Shown here one piece after another: positions 1 through 7,657 of a stretch of DNA of 44,268 nt. The position numbers were made by a program, and so were the translations under genes. Every line of letters begins with the position of its first letter. Positions within the stretch are counted from its first letter, which is position 1. Below the pieces are notes generated by a model, which was not told the DNA's origin, ran no database searches, and worked only from the letters and a program-made list of their open reading frames with translations. Origin of the DNA: Nocardiopsis endophytica (GTDB lineage: Bacteria; Actinomycetota; Actinomycetes; Streptosporangiales; Streptosporangiaceae); contig NZ_JAQFWQ010000057.1 of NCBI RefSeq assembly GCF_027706725.1, forward strand, positions 1-44,268, read 5' to 3'.

Positions 1-518
1 CAAGGGCCCGGCAGGCCCGGCGGCCGCCACGAACGCGGACGACCACCCGCCCTCCGAACCGCGCCGCTCTCCCGGACCACGGGAGGCCCGCTGCCCGGCA
101 GGCAGGGCCGGGGAACCACCCCGCTCACCCCGTCGCCGCCAACCACGGCGACCACGTACACGCGCTGCGGTCGACAACGCTGCGACCAGGGCCGCCGACC
201 TGGCCTCGTCGCTGCCTTCCACCCCACACTCCGGCGGCCTGCTACCCGGCTGGGGCCCCTGAAGCGGGGGACCTGCTGATCCGCCCGCCCACCTGAACCG
301 CGAGGGGCCCGCCGCCCGGCTGGTGGGGCCAGGGAACCGCCCGGCTTGCTCCGTCGCTGCTCTTCACGGTGACCGCCCGCACGCGCTGCGGCCGACAATG
401 CTGCGGGGAGGGCCGCCAGCCTGTCCTCGTCGCTGCTCTCCCGCTTTATTCCCCGGCGGCCCGTCGCCCGGTCGGGGCCCCTGAAGCCCTTGAAGGGGAC
501 CGGCCCCTGTTCTGGTTT
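1..518. repeat. Non-coding imperfect tandem repeat (~221 bp period)
   Basis: I see no convincing gene here. Bases about 50-270 recur at about 290-500 with a constant offset of 221-222 bases. Anchors are GGGAACC at 111 and 332, ACGCGCTGCGG at 160 and 381, CCTCGTCGCTGC at 204 and 425, and GGGGCCCCTGAAG at 252 and 474. Bases 22-120 also match the right end of the window in opposite orientation (44189 down to about 44091). The array probably continues past the left edge. A 63-codon open frame at 369-560 lies in the repeat and has no gene-like features. Confidence 0.75.
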
Positions 519-1811
519 CTAGCGACTCTCTGCGGCGTGGTCGTCGGTCCGTTCGCGTAGGCGGCGGAGTTCGGTCATCGCCTCGTCGAGTTGGGCCTCC
601 GCCCGTTCTGCGCGGTGGACGGCCTGGGACCGGGCGTCCTCCATGGCGCTCAACCGCTCCTCGGCGGAGCGCTTGGCCTCGGTCAGTGCCTCTGCCGCGG
701 CTCGGCGCTGCTCCTCCAGCTCGCCTCGGGAACGCTCGCGCTCCTCGTCGATCCGGGCCCTGAGCCCTTCCACCGTCGTGGCCGCACGTTCCCGCTCCGC
801 ACCGAGGCGCTGCTCCAGGTCTGCGGCCCTCTCCTTCGCCTTGGCGGCGTCGGCTTCGGCCTGCTCCCGCGCCCGCGTCGCGGTCGCGAGCCCGTTTTCG
901 GCGTGCTGCCGGGCCTCATCGGCGTGTTGCCGAGCCTCTTCGGCGTGCTGCCGGGCCTCCTCGGAGCGGTCGCGCTCCTCGGCGACCCGGGCCGTCTCCG
1001 CGCGCGCCGCCTCCACGCGCCGCGCCGCCTCCTGCTCGGCCTCGGCGACTCGTCGGGCCGCCTCCTCTTGGGCCTCCTGGACCTGTCGCCGTGCCTCGTC
1101 CCTGGCGGAGTCGAGCTCCTCGCGCAGCGCGTCGCGCTCGTGGAGGGCGGCGTCGCGCTCGCGAATGGCCGACTCCCGTTCCCCGACGGCCGCCTCGCGT
1201 TCCTCGCCCGCGATGCGGGCCTCTTCCAGGGCCTCCTCCCGCCGGTGCAGGGCGGCGTCGGCCATCCGCTCCGCCGCACCGGCCGCCGCGACCGCCGATG
1301 CCGCGGCCTCGTCGGCGCGGACCCGCTCCCGTTCGGCCTCGCGCCTGCGGTTCTCGGCCTCCAGACGCGCGGCGTCGGCTTCGGCGACGCGCCGGTCGGC
1401 GTGCAACCGGGCCGCCTCGACCTGGGCCTCCGCCGTCGCGGGGTCGGTCATCGTGCGGAAGGCGTCGGTGGCCGACGCCAGGGTCGATGAGAGCTGCTCG
1501 GCCTGGACGGCGAACCGGCGCAGCAGGTCGTCCGCCCGGAGGCGGGCGTCGCTCACCGGGGTGGCCTGCGGGGGAGGGGAGCCGGGCTCGACGGCGGCCG
1601 GCTGCGCCCCCGTCGAGGAGGGCGCCTGCCCGTCCCCGGCGGCCTCCAGCGCGCGCTCCTCCTCCTGCTGCATGCGCTGGCGCTCCTTCCAGGCGCGCCA
1701 GCGCGTGTGCTCGGGCAGGTCGCAGTACTGGGCCGGGCGCCCAGGGGAGCTGCTGCGCGGGACCGGCCGGTCGCATCCGGGGAAGTTACAGGTGTTCGCG
1801 TCGTCGGCCAC
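519..1811 (-). CDS. Coiled-coil protein with N-terminal Cys/His cluster
   Basis: 430 aa, function unknown. The N-terminus has a small metal-binding-like Cys/His pattern (CNFPGC about residues 8-13, then YC...EH about 29-35) followed by WRAWKERQ. From about residue 90 to the end it is one long charged alpha-helix rich in A, E and R, typical of a coiled coil. A heptad block (EARQHAE/EARQHAD/EARQHAE) is encoded by three near-identical 21-bp units at 898-960. The GTG start has no clear ribosome site, but TAGGCT lies 6 bases upstream, so it is probably leaderless. The architecture suggests a structural or nucleoid/partition-like role, but nothing here proves that. Confidence 0.75.
   Translation of the reverse strand: MADDANTCNFPGCDRPVPRSSSPGRPAQYCDLPEHTRWRAWKERQRMQQEEERALEAAGDGQAPSSTGAQPAAVEPGSPPPQATPVSDARLRADDLLRRFAVQAEQLSSTLASATDAFRTMTDPATAEAQVEAARLHADRRVAEADAARLEAENRRREAERERVRADEAAASAVAAAGAAERMADAALHRREEALEEARIAGEEREAAVGERESAIRERDAALHERDALREELDSARDEARRQVQEAQEEAARRVAEAEQEAARRVEAARAETARVAEERDRSEEARQHAEEARQHADEARQHAENGLATATRAREQAEADAAKAKERAADLEQRLGAERERAATTVEGLRARIDEERERSRGELEEQRRAAAEALTEAKRSAEERLSAMEDARSQAVHRAERAEAQLDEAMTELRRLRERTDDHAAESR
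898..960 (-). repeat. Three tandem 21-bp units inside the coiled-coil gene
   Basis: Units at 898-918, 919-939 and 940-960 begin TCGGCGTGCTGCCGGGCCTC with a few substitutions. They encode seven-residue repeats with the pattern EARQHAE. In-frame heptad duplication of this kind lengthens a coiled coil without shifting register. Confidence 0.85.
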
Positions 1812-1815
1812 CCGA

Positions 1816-1831
1816 CGAGCCTAACGGCTCG
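1816..1831 (-). promoter_or_regulatory. Leaderless promoter with dyad for the coiled-coil gene
   Basis: CGAGCC-TAAC-GGCTCG is a perfect 6-bp inverted repeat. Read on the minus strand its centre contains TTAGGCT, a plausible -10 box ending 6 bases before the GTG at 1811. A repressor on the dyad would cover the -10. The promoter call is inferred from spacing only. Confidence 0.45.
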
Positions 1832-1960
1832 CCGGGCGACGGGCGGTGCGTGCGCGCGGGCGGCGCGAAGGCGGTGTGCGGCCGGGCGGCTCGTCGAGGT
1901 GGAGGCGGCGCGCGCGGGCGGAGCGTCGTGCGGCCGACCGGTGGGCCGCCCTGGGCCCCT

Positions 1961-2632
1961 TCAGTCCGACGCGCCGGTGAACGTGCGCAGGTACCCCGGC
2001 AGGGGCGTCCCCGGTGCCATCGCCGCGTCCGGCTCCGGGGCGCCGATCGTCTCGGTCACCGGCACCACGCCCGCCCAGTGCGGCAGGTCCAGGTCCTCGG
2101 GCTCCTCGTTGACCCCGCCCGTGCGCACCTTCGCCGACACCTCCCGGAGTTCCAGCCGCAGTACCGCCGTCTGGGCCAGCTCCTTGGCGTCGGCGGGGCG
2201 GCAGTCGGCCGAGCGCCCCGGCACCACGGCGTCGACGATCGCGTCCAGCGCCGACCGCTGCTCGGCCTCGTCGCTCACGCGGCGGGCGGTCCCGCGCACG
2301 ACCACCGAGCGGTAGTTGACCGAGTGGTGCATCCCCGAGCGGGCCAGGACCAGGCCGTCGGTGAGCGTGACGGTCGCGCACACCTCCAGGCCGCCGTCCC
2401 GCGCCGCCCGCATGGCCGCGGCGCCCGTGGAGCCGTGCAGGTACAGCACCCCGCCCACGCGGGCGTACAGGGTCGGCAGCACCACCGGCGCGCCGTCGGC
2501 GACGAACCCCAGGTGGCACAGGCGCCCCTCATCGAGGATCGCGTGCACGGTCGCGGCGTCGTACCGCACCCGGTCGCGGTTGCGCGTGGCCCGGGTCCGG
2601 GGCGTCGGCGAGTAGGCGGGGGCGTCGTCCAT
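1961..2632 (-). CDS. Pyridoxamine 5'-phosphate oxidase-like FMN-binding protein
   Basis: 223 aa, in the PNPOx-like split-barrel fold (Pyridox_ox_2/NimA-like group). Seen in the sequence: an N-terminal VHAILDEGRLCHLGFVADG strand pair, the PTLYAR strand, the LYLHGSTG turn and the HSVNYRSVVVRGTARRV strand, all usual for this family. Members bind FMN or F420 and reduce small molecules or act as nitroreductases; the substrate cannot be read from sequence. The ATG is preceded by AAAGGTG, a suitable ribosome site. It follows the GNAT gene on the same strand, but a hairpin at 2727-2759 and its own AT-rich promoter region separate the two. Confidence 0.85.
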   Translation of the reverse strand: MDDAPAYSPTPRTRATRNRDRVRYDAATVHAILDEGRLCHLGFVADGAPVVLPTLYARVGGVLYLHGSTGAAAMRAARDGGLEVCATVTLTDGLVLARSGMHHSVNYRSVVVRGTARRVSDEAEQRSALDAIVDAVVPGRSADCRPADAKELAQTAVLRLELREVSAKVRTGGVNEEPEDLDLPHWAGVVPVTETIGAPEPDAAMAPGTPLPGYLRTFTGASD

Positions 2633-2645
2633 CGGGGCACCTTTG

Positions 2646-2689
2646 CATGGTTCAAATATATTTATGTACTAGTGCTTAGTTGTACCATG
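2646..2689 (-). promoter_or_regulatory. AT-rich dyad/promoter region of the split-barrel gene
   Basis: CATGGTTCAAATA (2646-2658) is mirrored by TTAGTTGTACCATG (2676-2689), and GTAC occurs at both 2665 and 2681. The stretch is strikingly AT-rich against the background. On the minus strand TATATT fits a -10 box. This looks like a regulated promoter with an operator, but no cognate regulator gene is adjacent. Confidence 0.5.
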
Positions 2690-2726
2690 CGTGTCCCGGC
2701 GGAGTGAAGGGGCCGTGCACGGCGAA

Positions 2727-2759
2727 GGGCGCCACCCGCCCGGCCGGCGGATGGCGCCC
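2727..2759 (-). terminator. Hairpin after the GNAT gene
   Basis: GGGCGCCA at 2727-2734 pairs perfectly with TGGCGCCC at 2752-2759, 25 bases downstream of the GNAT stop on the minus strand. There is no T-run, which is common for actinomycete terminators. Confidence 0.5.
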
Positions 2760-2784
2760 CTGCGTAACGTTGCGCTCCGTGCGT

Positions 2785-3294
2785 TCAGTCCAGTGCCCCC
2801 GTGCCGCCGATGCGGCAGACCATCGTGGTCACGAAGGGGCGGAAGCCCTCGCGCTCGAAGAAGCGGATGTCCTCGGAGCTGCCGGCGAGCGCGGACAGTT
2901 CGATGTCCCGCACGCCCTGCGCGGCCACCTGGAGCCGGATCTCGTCGAGCAGGCCCGACCCCACGCCCGTGCCCTCGGCCTCGGGGTGGATCGCCAGGGT
3001 CTGCACCACCGCGACGCGCTCACCGCGGTCCCAGCTGCCCTGCGGGTTCTCCCGCACGGTCACCATCGCGTACCCGACCGGCACCCCGCCGCGCTCGGCG
3101 AGCACCGCCAGCGCCGACGGCTCGGTCAGCCAGTTCCGGTACTGCGCGCGGCGGCGCCGCCAGGCCTCGTCCGCCCCGAGCGACGCGATCACGTCCTGCA
3201 GGGCGGGGGCGACGGAGGTGTGCCGCTCGTGCACCACGCTCCACAGGTCCGCGAGCTCCTCGACGTCGTCGGTCCCCAGGTAGCGGAACCGCAT
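2785..3294 (-). CDS. GNAT family N-acetyltransferase
   Basis: 169 aa from the preferred ATG, with the GCN5 acetyltransferase fold. The acetyl-CoA loop (motif A) reads LAIHPEAEGTGVGSGLLDEI. Motif B near the end reads SEDIRFFEREGFRPF, where the EREGF bulge is typical. The substrate is unknown. Start at 3294 is chosen because GAGGG lies just upstream and MRFRYLGTDD is where GNAT proteins normally begin. In-frame starts at 3342 and 3399 would add a low-complexity extension. It is divergent from the ketopantoate-reductase pair. Confidence 0.85.
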   Translation of the reverse strand: MRFRYLGTDDVEELADLWSVVHERHTSVAPALQDVIASLGADEAWRRRRAQYRNWLTEPSALAVLAERGGVPVGYAMVTVRENPQGSWDRGERVAVVQTLAIHPEAEGTGVGSGLLDEIRLQVAAQGVRDIELSALAGSSEDIRFFEREGFRPFVTTMVCRIGGTGALD

Positions 3295-3453
3295 GTGGCC
3301 CTCGGTAGGCGTCGTCGTTTTGGCAGCCAACGAAGTTTGCATGTTCTTCCCACCCGTTCCACCCGCATCGGCGCGCCCTCTCCCCGTAGTGGGCCGCATC
3401 CCCTACGGGGTTGAGCTGTGTTCCTGACACTACGTGCATGCCCGGTGGGACAA

Positions 3454-3464
3454 GTGTCCGACAC
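3454..3464. promoter_or_regulatory. Short perfect dyad upstream of first KPR gene
   Basis: GTGTC-C-GACAC is a perfect 11-base dyad 20 bases upstream of the GTG at 3485, overlapping GGACAAGTGTCC. It is a possible operator in the divergent GNAT/KPR intergenic region. Short dyads arise by chance, so confidence is low. Confidence 0.3.
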
Positions 3465-3484
3465 GAAGAAAAGGACGGTGTGAC

Positions 3485-4387
3485 GTGCCGAAGTCAGAAG
3501 AATTGAAGGATTTTACGATTTTGGGGCCCGGGGGTGTCGGCGGCCTCCTCGCCGCCCTGCTGGCGCGTGCGGGCGAGCGCACCCGCGTGCTGGCCACCGA
3601 GGGGACCGCCACGCGCATCGCCGACGCCGGCCTGTCGGTCGGCTCGCCCGTCTACGGCGACTTCACCGCCCGGCCCGACGCGGCCCAGGAGCTGGCCGAG
3701 CCCACCGACGCCCTCTTCGTGACGACGAAGGGCACCGGCCTGCGCGACGCCCTGGACCGGGTCCCCGCCGAGCACGTGCACGGCGCCCTCATCGTCCCCC
3801 TGCTCAACGGCTTCGAGCACGTGGAGATCCTGCGCGACCGGTACCCCGGCGCCCGCGTCCTCCCCGCCGCGATCCACGTCGGCGCCTCCCGGGACGCCCC
3901 CGGGGCCATCCGGCACACCAGCCCCTACAACCGTATGGAGATCGCGGGCGAGGGGGCACGCGCGCTCGCCGAGGTCCTGCGCAACGCCGGTGTCCAGGTG
4001 GACGTCGTTGAGGACGGCGACCGCGTCCTGTGGGACAAGTACGCCTTCCTCCTGCCCACCGCCCTGGTGTGCGCCCACGCGCTGATGCCGATCGGCCGCG
4101 CGCGCGAAGAGCGCCGTGCCGACATGGATGCGGTGCTGGAGGAGGTCGTGCGCGTCGCCGCCGCCCGAGGGGTGCCCGTCGACGCGGACGCCGTGCGGCG
4201 CACCATCGCCGAGCGCCCCGCGCACACCCGCCCCTCGCTCCTGTTCGACCGGGAGACCGGCCGCCCGATGGAGACCGACTCCCTGGGCGGGGCGCTCATC
4301 CGCGCCGCCCGGTCCGCGGGCCTGGAGGTGCCGGTGGCCGAGCGCCTCGTCGCCGACCTGCTGCGGGACGAGGCCGACACGGCCTGA
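3485..4387 (+). CDS. Ketopantoate reductase family protein, copy 1
   Basis: 300 aa, ApbA/PanE (2-dehydropantoate 2-reductase) family, which reduces ketopantoate or similar 2-oxoacids with NADPH. The Rossmann loop is ILGPGGVGG near the N-terminus. Family catalytic positions are retained: Asn in VPLLNGFEH, Lys in LWDKYAFLLPTALVC and Glu in GRPMETDSLGG. The start is taken as GTG at 3485 behind AAAAGGACGG; an upstream ATG at 3434 lacks support. A close paralogue follows 128 bases later. Having two copies argues that at least one acts on something other than pantothenate synthesis; no other pantothenate gene is in the window. Confidence 0.85.
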   Translation: MPKSEELKDFTILGPGGVGGLLAALLARAGERTRVLATEGTATRIADAGLSVGSPVYGDFTARPDAAQELAEPTDALFVTTKGTGLRDALDRVPAEHVHGALIVPLLNGFEHVEILRDRYPGARVLPAAIHVGASRDAPGAIRHTSPYNRMEIAGEGARALAEVLRNAGVQVDVVEDGDRVLWDKYAFLLPTALVCAHALMPIGRAREERRADMDAVLEEVVRVAAARGVPVDADAVRRTIAERPAHTRPSLLFDRETGRPMETDSLGGALIRAARSAGLEVPVAERLVADLLRDEADTA

Positions 4388-4515
4388 GGGTGCCCGGGGC
4401 GGGGCGGGTCGGCACGCGGGCCGGCCGCAAGGCGGAAGCCCATGGCGCGCACCCGGGGCCCGTTTTGGAAGATATGAGGGGTTCGGACAACCGAGCCCCG
4501 ACGGAAGGAGCCACC

Positions 4516-5508
4516 ATGGTGAACCAGGACCGGACGGCCGACGGGGACCGGGAGCACGCGGACGCCCCCGAGTGGAACGGCGCCGAGGGGCCGGGCCGCA
4601 TCGCGGTGCTGTCCCCCGGAGGCGTGGGCGGCCTGCTGGCCGGACTCCTCCACCGCGACGGGCACGATGTGACGGTGGTGGCCACCGAGTCCACGGCCGA
4701 GCGCATCCGCGAGAACGGGCTGCGCGTCGACTCCGCGGCCTTCGGCGACTTCACCGTCCGTACCCCCGCCGCCCCGCGCCTGCAGGAGCCCGCCGACGTC
4801 CTCGTCGTCGGCTGCAAGGCCACCGCCCTCGACGACGCCCTGGACCGCATCCCCGCCGAGCACGTGCGCGGCGCCCTCATCGTCCCGCTGCTCAACGGCT
4901 TCGAGCACATGCGGACGCTCCGCAGACGGTTCCCCGACGCCACGACGGTCGGCGCGGCCATCAGGGTGGAGTCGACCCGCGTCGCGCCCGGGCACATCGT
5001 CCAGTCCAGCCCTTTCGCCGCCTTCGCGATCGCCTCCGATCCCGACCCCGGCCCACGCGCCGCCGCGTTCGCCGGAGCGATCCAGGCCGCCGGGCTCACG
5101 ATGAGCGCCCAGGGCACCGAGGACGAGGTCCTCTGGAGGAAGATGCACTTCCTGCTGCCGACCGCCCTGGTGTGCACGCACGCCGAGTCCGCCATCGGCG
5201 GCGTGCGCGCCGGCGGGCGCCGCGCCGACCTGCTGGGGGTCGCAGGGGAGGTGGAGAAGGCCGCCGCCCGCATCGGGGTCGCCCTGGACTCCGACCACAT
5301 CGCGCGCGCGGTCGACTCCATCCCTCCCGACACCAAGCCCTCGATGCTGCGCGACCGCGAGGCGGGCCGGCCGATGGAGGTCGACGCCCTCGGCGGCGCC
5401 TTCCTGCGCGCCGCGCGGGAGTCGGGGGTCGAAACGCCGGTGACGGATCGCATCGTCGCCGACCTCGAACGCGTCGACGCCGCCAATCGGAGCGCGCGGG
5501 AGGGATGA
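4516..5508 (+). CDS. Ketopantoate reductase family protein, copy 2
   Basis: 330 aa, with the same fold and order of motifs as copy 1 and a ~30-residue acidic N-terminal extension. The Rossmann motif is VLSPGGVGG, so the first glycine of GxGxxG is serine. The Asn (VPLLNGFEH), Lys (LWRKMHFLLPTALVC) and Glu (GRPMEVDALGG) positions are kept. The ATG at 4516 follows AAGGAG at ideal spacing. Shared blocks such as EHVxGALIVPLLNGFEH point to tandem duplication followed by divergence. The 128-base gap may hold its own promoter. Confidence 0.85.
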   Translation: MVNQDRTADGDREHADAPEWNGAEGPGRIAVLSPGGVGGLLAGLLHRDGHDVTVVATESTAERIRENGLRVDSAAFGDFTVRTPAAPRLQEPADVLVVGCKATALDDALDRIPAEHVRGALIVPLLNGFEHMRTLRRRFPDATTVGAAIRVESTRVAPGHIVQSSPFAAFAIASDPDPGPRAAAFAGAIQAAGLTMSAQGTEDEVLWRKMHFLLPTALVCTHAESAIGGVRAGGRRADLLGVAGEVEKAAARIGVALDSDHIARAVDSIPPDTKPSMLRDREAGRPMEVDALGGAFLRAARESGVETPVTDRIVADLERVDAANRSAREG

Positions 5509-5517
5509 GTTCCTCGT

Positions 5518-5559
5518 CACCGGCGGCGCGCGGGACGCCCGGGGACACCGCCGCCGGTG
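5518..5559 (+). terminator. Strong hairpin after second KPR gene
   Basis: CACCGGCGGCG (5518-5528) pairs perfectly with CGCCGCCGGTG (5549-5559), starting 10 bases after the stop. It likely ends the KPR transcript before the LysR promoter. Confidence 0.6.
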
Positions 5560-5622
5560 CCGGTGACACGGACGCTCCGCCGGGCGCGTGGAACGGATCA
5601 CCCTTCCGGGCGCCCGGGATGG

Positions 5623-5651
5623 CCGGAACGCGTTCCGGTCTCGCCTAGATT
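5623..5651 (+). promoter_or_regulatory. 16-bp perfect palindrome and leaderless promoter of LysR gene
   Basis: CCGGAACGCGTTCCGG (5623-5638) is a perfect 16-bp palindrome, followed by TAGATT (5646-5651) as a -10 box ending 7 bases before the ATG. The palindrome covers the -35 region, as expected for LysR autoregulation. A related half pattern GGAA...TTCC lies at 5590-5607. Confidence 0.6.
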
Positions 5652-5658
5652 AAGGATC

Positions 5659-6615
5659 ATGATCGACGTCCGGCGATTGCAGCTGCTGCAGGCGCTGTCC
5701 AAACACCGCACCGTGGCGGCCACCGCAGAGGCACTCAACGTCACCCCCTCCGCCGTCTCGCAGCAGCTGGCGGCCCTGGCCAAGGAGCCGGGCGCCGCGC
5801 TGGTCGAGCGGCGCGGGCGCCGCTTCCTGCTCACCGGCGCCGGGCGGGTGCTGCTGGAGCACGCCGACGTCATCTTCGCCGAGATGGAGAGCGCCGAGGC
5901 CGACCTGGCCGCCTACGCCGAAGGCGGGGTGGGCGTGGCCCGCACCGGGTCCTTCTCCACCGGCATCTCCGACCTGCTGGCCCCGGCCGTGGCGGCGCTG
6001 GGCCGCACCCACCCGGGCTGGCGCTTCGAGATCGTCCAGGCCGAGCCCGAGGAGAGCACCGAGCTGCTCAGCACCGGCTCCCTGGACCTGGCCGTCACCA
6101 TGTCCTCGGTGCACCTGCCGCACAGCGGCTCCCCGGAGTTCCGCATGGACCCGATCATGGTGGAGCCCTTCGACGCGGTGCTGCCCTACCACCACCCGCT
6201 GGCCTCCCGCTCCGACCTGGAGCTGGCCTCCGACCTGGCCGACGTCGACTGGATCATGTCGGCGCCGGGCACCGCCTGGTACGACTGCGTCACCGCCGCC
6301 TGCAACCAGGCCGGGTTCCAGCCGCGCATCGTGCACACCGTGGACGAGTTCAGCGCGGTGATGGCGCTGGTGCAGGCCGGTCTGGGGGTCGCGCTGATGC
6401 CCCGGATGGGGTGGACCGGCCTGGCCTCGCCCAACGTGGTCGTGCGCACCGTCCGCAACACGGCCCGGCGCCACATCATCGCCCTGACCCGCGCGGGCGC
6501 GTCGCCCGAGCCGCTGCTCAGCGCGATCCGCGAGGCCGCGAGCAAGGTCCCGGTCCCCGCGGTGGGCCCGATGATGTCGGTCGGGACCGAGCGCACGGCC
6601 GTCGCGGAGCCCTAA
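5659..6615 (+). CDS. LysR family transcriptional regulator
   Basis: 318 aa. The N-terminal winged HTH is clear (LLQALSKHRTVAATAEALNVTPSAVSQQ, about residues 7-34), followed by a linker helix and a LysR substrate-binding domain from about residue 90. The ATG at 5659 is preceded closely by AAGGA and by a -10 box at 5646-5651. It lies just downstream of the KPR pair on the same strand, but a hairpin and its own promoter separate them; it could still control them. Its stop codon overlaps the stop of the convergent second LysR gene at CTAA (6612-6615). Confidence 0.9.
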   Translation: MIDVRRLQLLQALSKHRTVAATAEALNVTPSAVSQQLAALAKEPGAALVERRGRRFLLTGAGRVLLEHADVIFAEMESAEADLAAYAEGGVGVARTGSFSTGISDLLAPAVAALGRTHPGWRFEIVQAEPEESTELLSTGSLDLAVTMSSVHLPHSGSPEFRMDPIMVEPFDAVLPYHHPLASRSDLELASDLADVDWIMSAPGTAWYDCVTAACNQAGFQPRIVHTVDEFSAVMALVQAGLGVALMPRMGWTGLASPNVVVRTVRNTARRHIIALTRAGASPEPLLSAIREAASKVPVPAVGPMMSVGTERTAVAEP

Positions 6616-7586
6616 GGGCTTCCGGCGCCGCCCTGCCCGCGCGCGGGGGCGGCCAGTTCGGCGGGCAGCGGCCCCACCCCGTCCAGGACGTCGCCGGCCG
6701 CCTCGTGCAGGCGCCGCGCCACCAGCCGGATCGGCGCCCAGGCCCACGCGCCGGTGCGCCCCGCCAGGTACACCCGGCGGTTCCCGCCCAGGTCGCCCAG
6801 CGGCGAGTGCACCACGCCGCGCCGGGTGGCCGCCGCGAGCTTGGGCATCACCCCGACCGCCTGCCCCGCCGCCACGAAGCGCTCCACCACCTCGAGGTTG
6901 TCCACCCGGTGCCGGATGCGCGGGGCGAACCCGGCCGACGCGCACAGCCGCCCGACCAGCTCGTCCTCGTCGCTCCCGCGCGAGTTGGCGATCCAGCGCG
7001 CCTCCGACAGCCCCCGCAGCCGCCGCCGGGTGAGCGGGCGGCTGTCCGCGCCGGGGTCGGAGGAGGGCTGGGAGAGCAGCAGCGGCTCGGTGCCGATCAG
7101 GTGCAGCGTCAGCGACTCGGGGAAGCGCCGGGGGACCAGGCTGTACTCGTAGACCAGGGCCAGGTCCGCGCCGCCGTCCTGGAGCAGGGCCAGCGCCTCG
7201 TCCGGCTCGTGCTCGATGATGCGCACGTCCACGCCCGGGTGGTCGGCCTCCAGGCGGCCCAGCGCGGGCAGCACGATGGGCGTGGTGACGCTGATGAAGG
7301 TGGCCAGGTCCACGCGCCCGGCCGGCTCGCCCGTCCCGGCCAGCTCGGCCTCGGCCTCCTCCACCCGGGCCAGGATGTCCACCGCGTAGGCGGCCAGCCG
7401 GTGCCCGGCCGGGGTCAGGCGCACCCGGCGCCCGTCCGGGGCCAGCAGCGCCACCCCCACCTCCTTCTCCAGCACCGCGAAGTGCTTGGAGACCGCGGAG
7501 GTGCCCATGCCGGCGACCTCGCCGACGGCGGCCATCGTGCCCAGCCGCTGCAGCTCCACGAGCAGGCGCAGCCGTGTCAGGTCCAT
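6612..7586 (-). CDS. LysR family transcriptional regulator, divergent from EamA exporter
   Basis: 324 aa. The HTH is RLRLLVELQRLGTMAAVGEVAGMGTSAVSKH, followed by a LysR effector domain. The ATG at 7586 is preferred over the in-frame GTG at 7601, because TACTTT (7598-7593 on the minus strand) is a -10 box ending 6 bases before it and the GTG would lie in the promoter. Divergence from an EamA exporter is the standard arrangement for a LysR regulator of an amino-acid or metabolite exporter, so the exporter is the likely target. Confidence 0.9.
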   Translation of the reverse strand: MDLTRLRLLVELQRLGTMAAVGEVAGMGTSAVSKHFAVLEKEVGVALLAPDGRRVRLTPAGHRLAAYAVDILARVEEAEAELAGTGEPAGRVDLATFISVTTPIVLPALGRLEADHPGVDVRIIEHEPDEALALLQDGGADLALVYEYSLVPRRFPESLTLHLIGTEPLLLSQPSSDPGADSRPLTRRRLRGLSEARWIANSRGSDEDELVGRLCASAGFAPRIRHRVDNLEVVERFVAAGQAVGVMPKLAAATRRGVVHSPLGDLGGNRRVYLAGRTGAWAWAPIRLVARRLHEAAGDVLDGVGPLPAELAAPARGQGGAGSP

Positions 7587-7602
7587 GTCGTAAAAGTACA
7601 CG

Positions 7603-7627
7603 GTCCATTCGCCTGTGCTCCGTGGAC
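7603..7627. promoter_or_regulatory. LysR-type dyad in the divergent LysR/EamA region
   Basis: GTCCA (7603-7607) is mirrored by TGGAC (7623-7627) across 15 bases, the scale of a LysR recognition site. It sits between the LysR -10 box and the EamA start, so one site could control both genes. Confidence 0.45.
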
Positions 7628-7657
7628 AGAAACAAAGGGCGTGGGTCCAATGGTCGG

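Noticed and set aside
898-960. CRISPR-like array
   Set aside because: The 21-bp units are contiguous, in frame and encode coiled-coil heptads; there are no spacers or cas genes.
643-1824. 393-codon plus-strand frame opposite the coiled-coil gene
   Set aside because: Ser/Arg/Ala-only composition typical of a mirror frame of an Ala/Glu/Arg-rich coiled coil.
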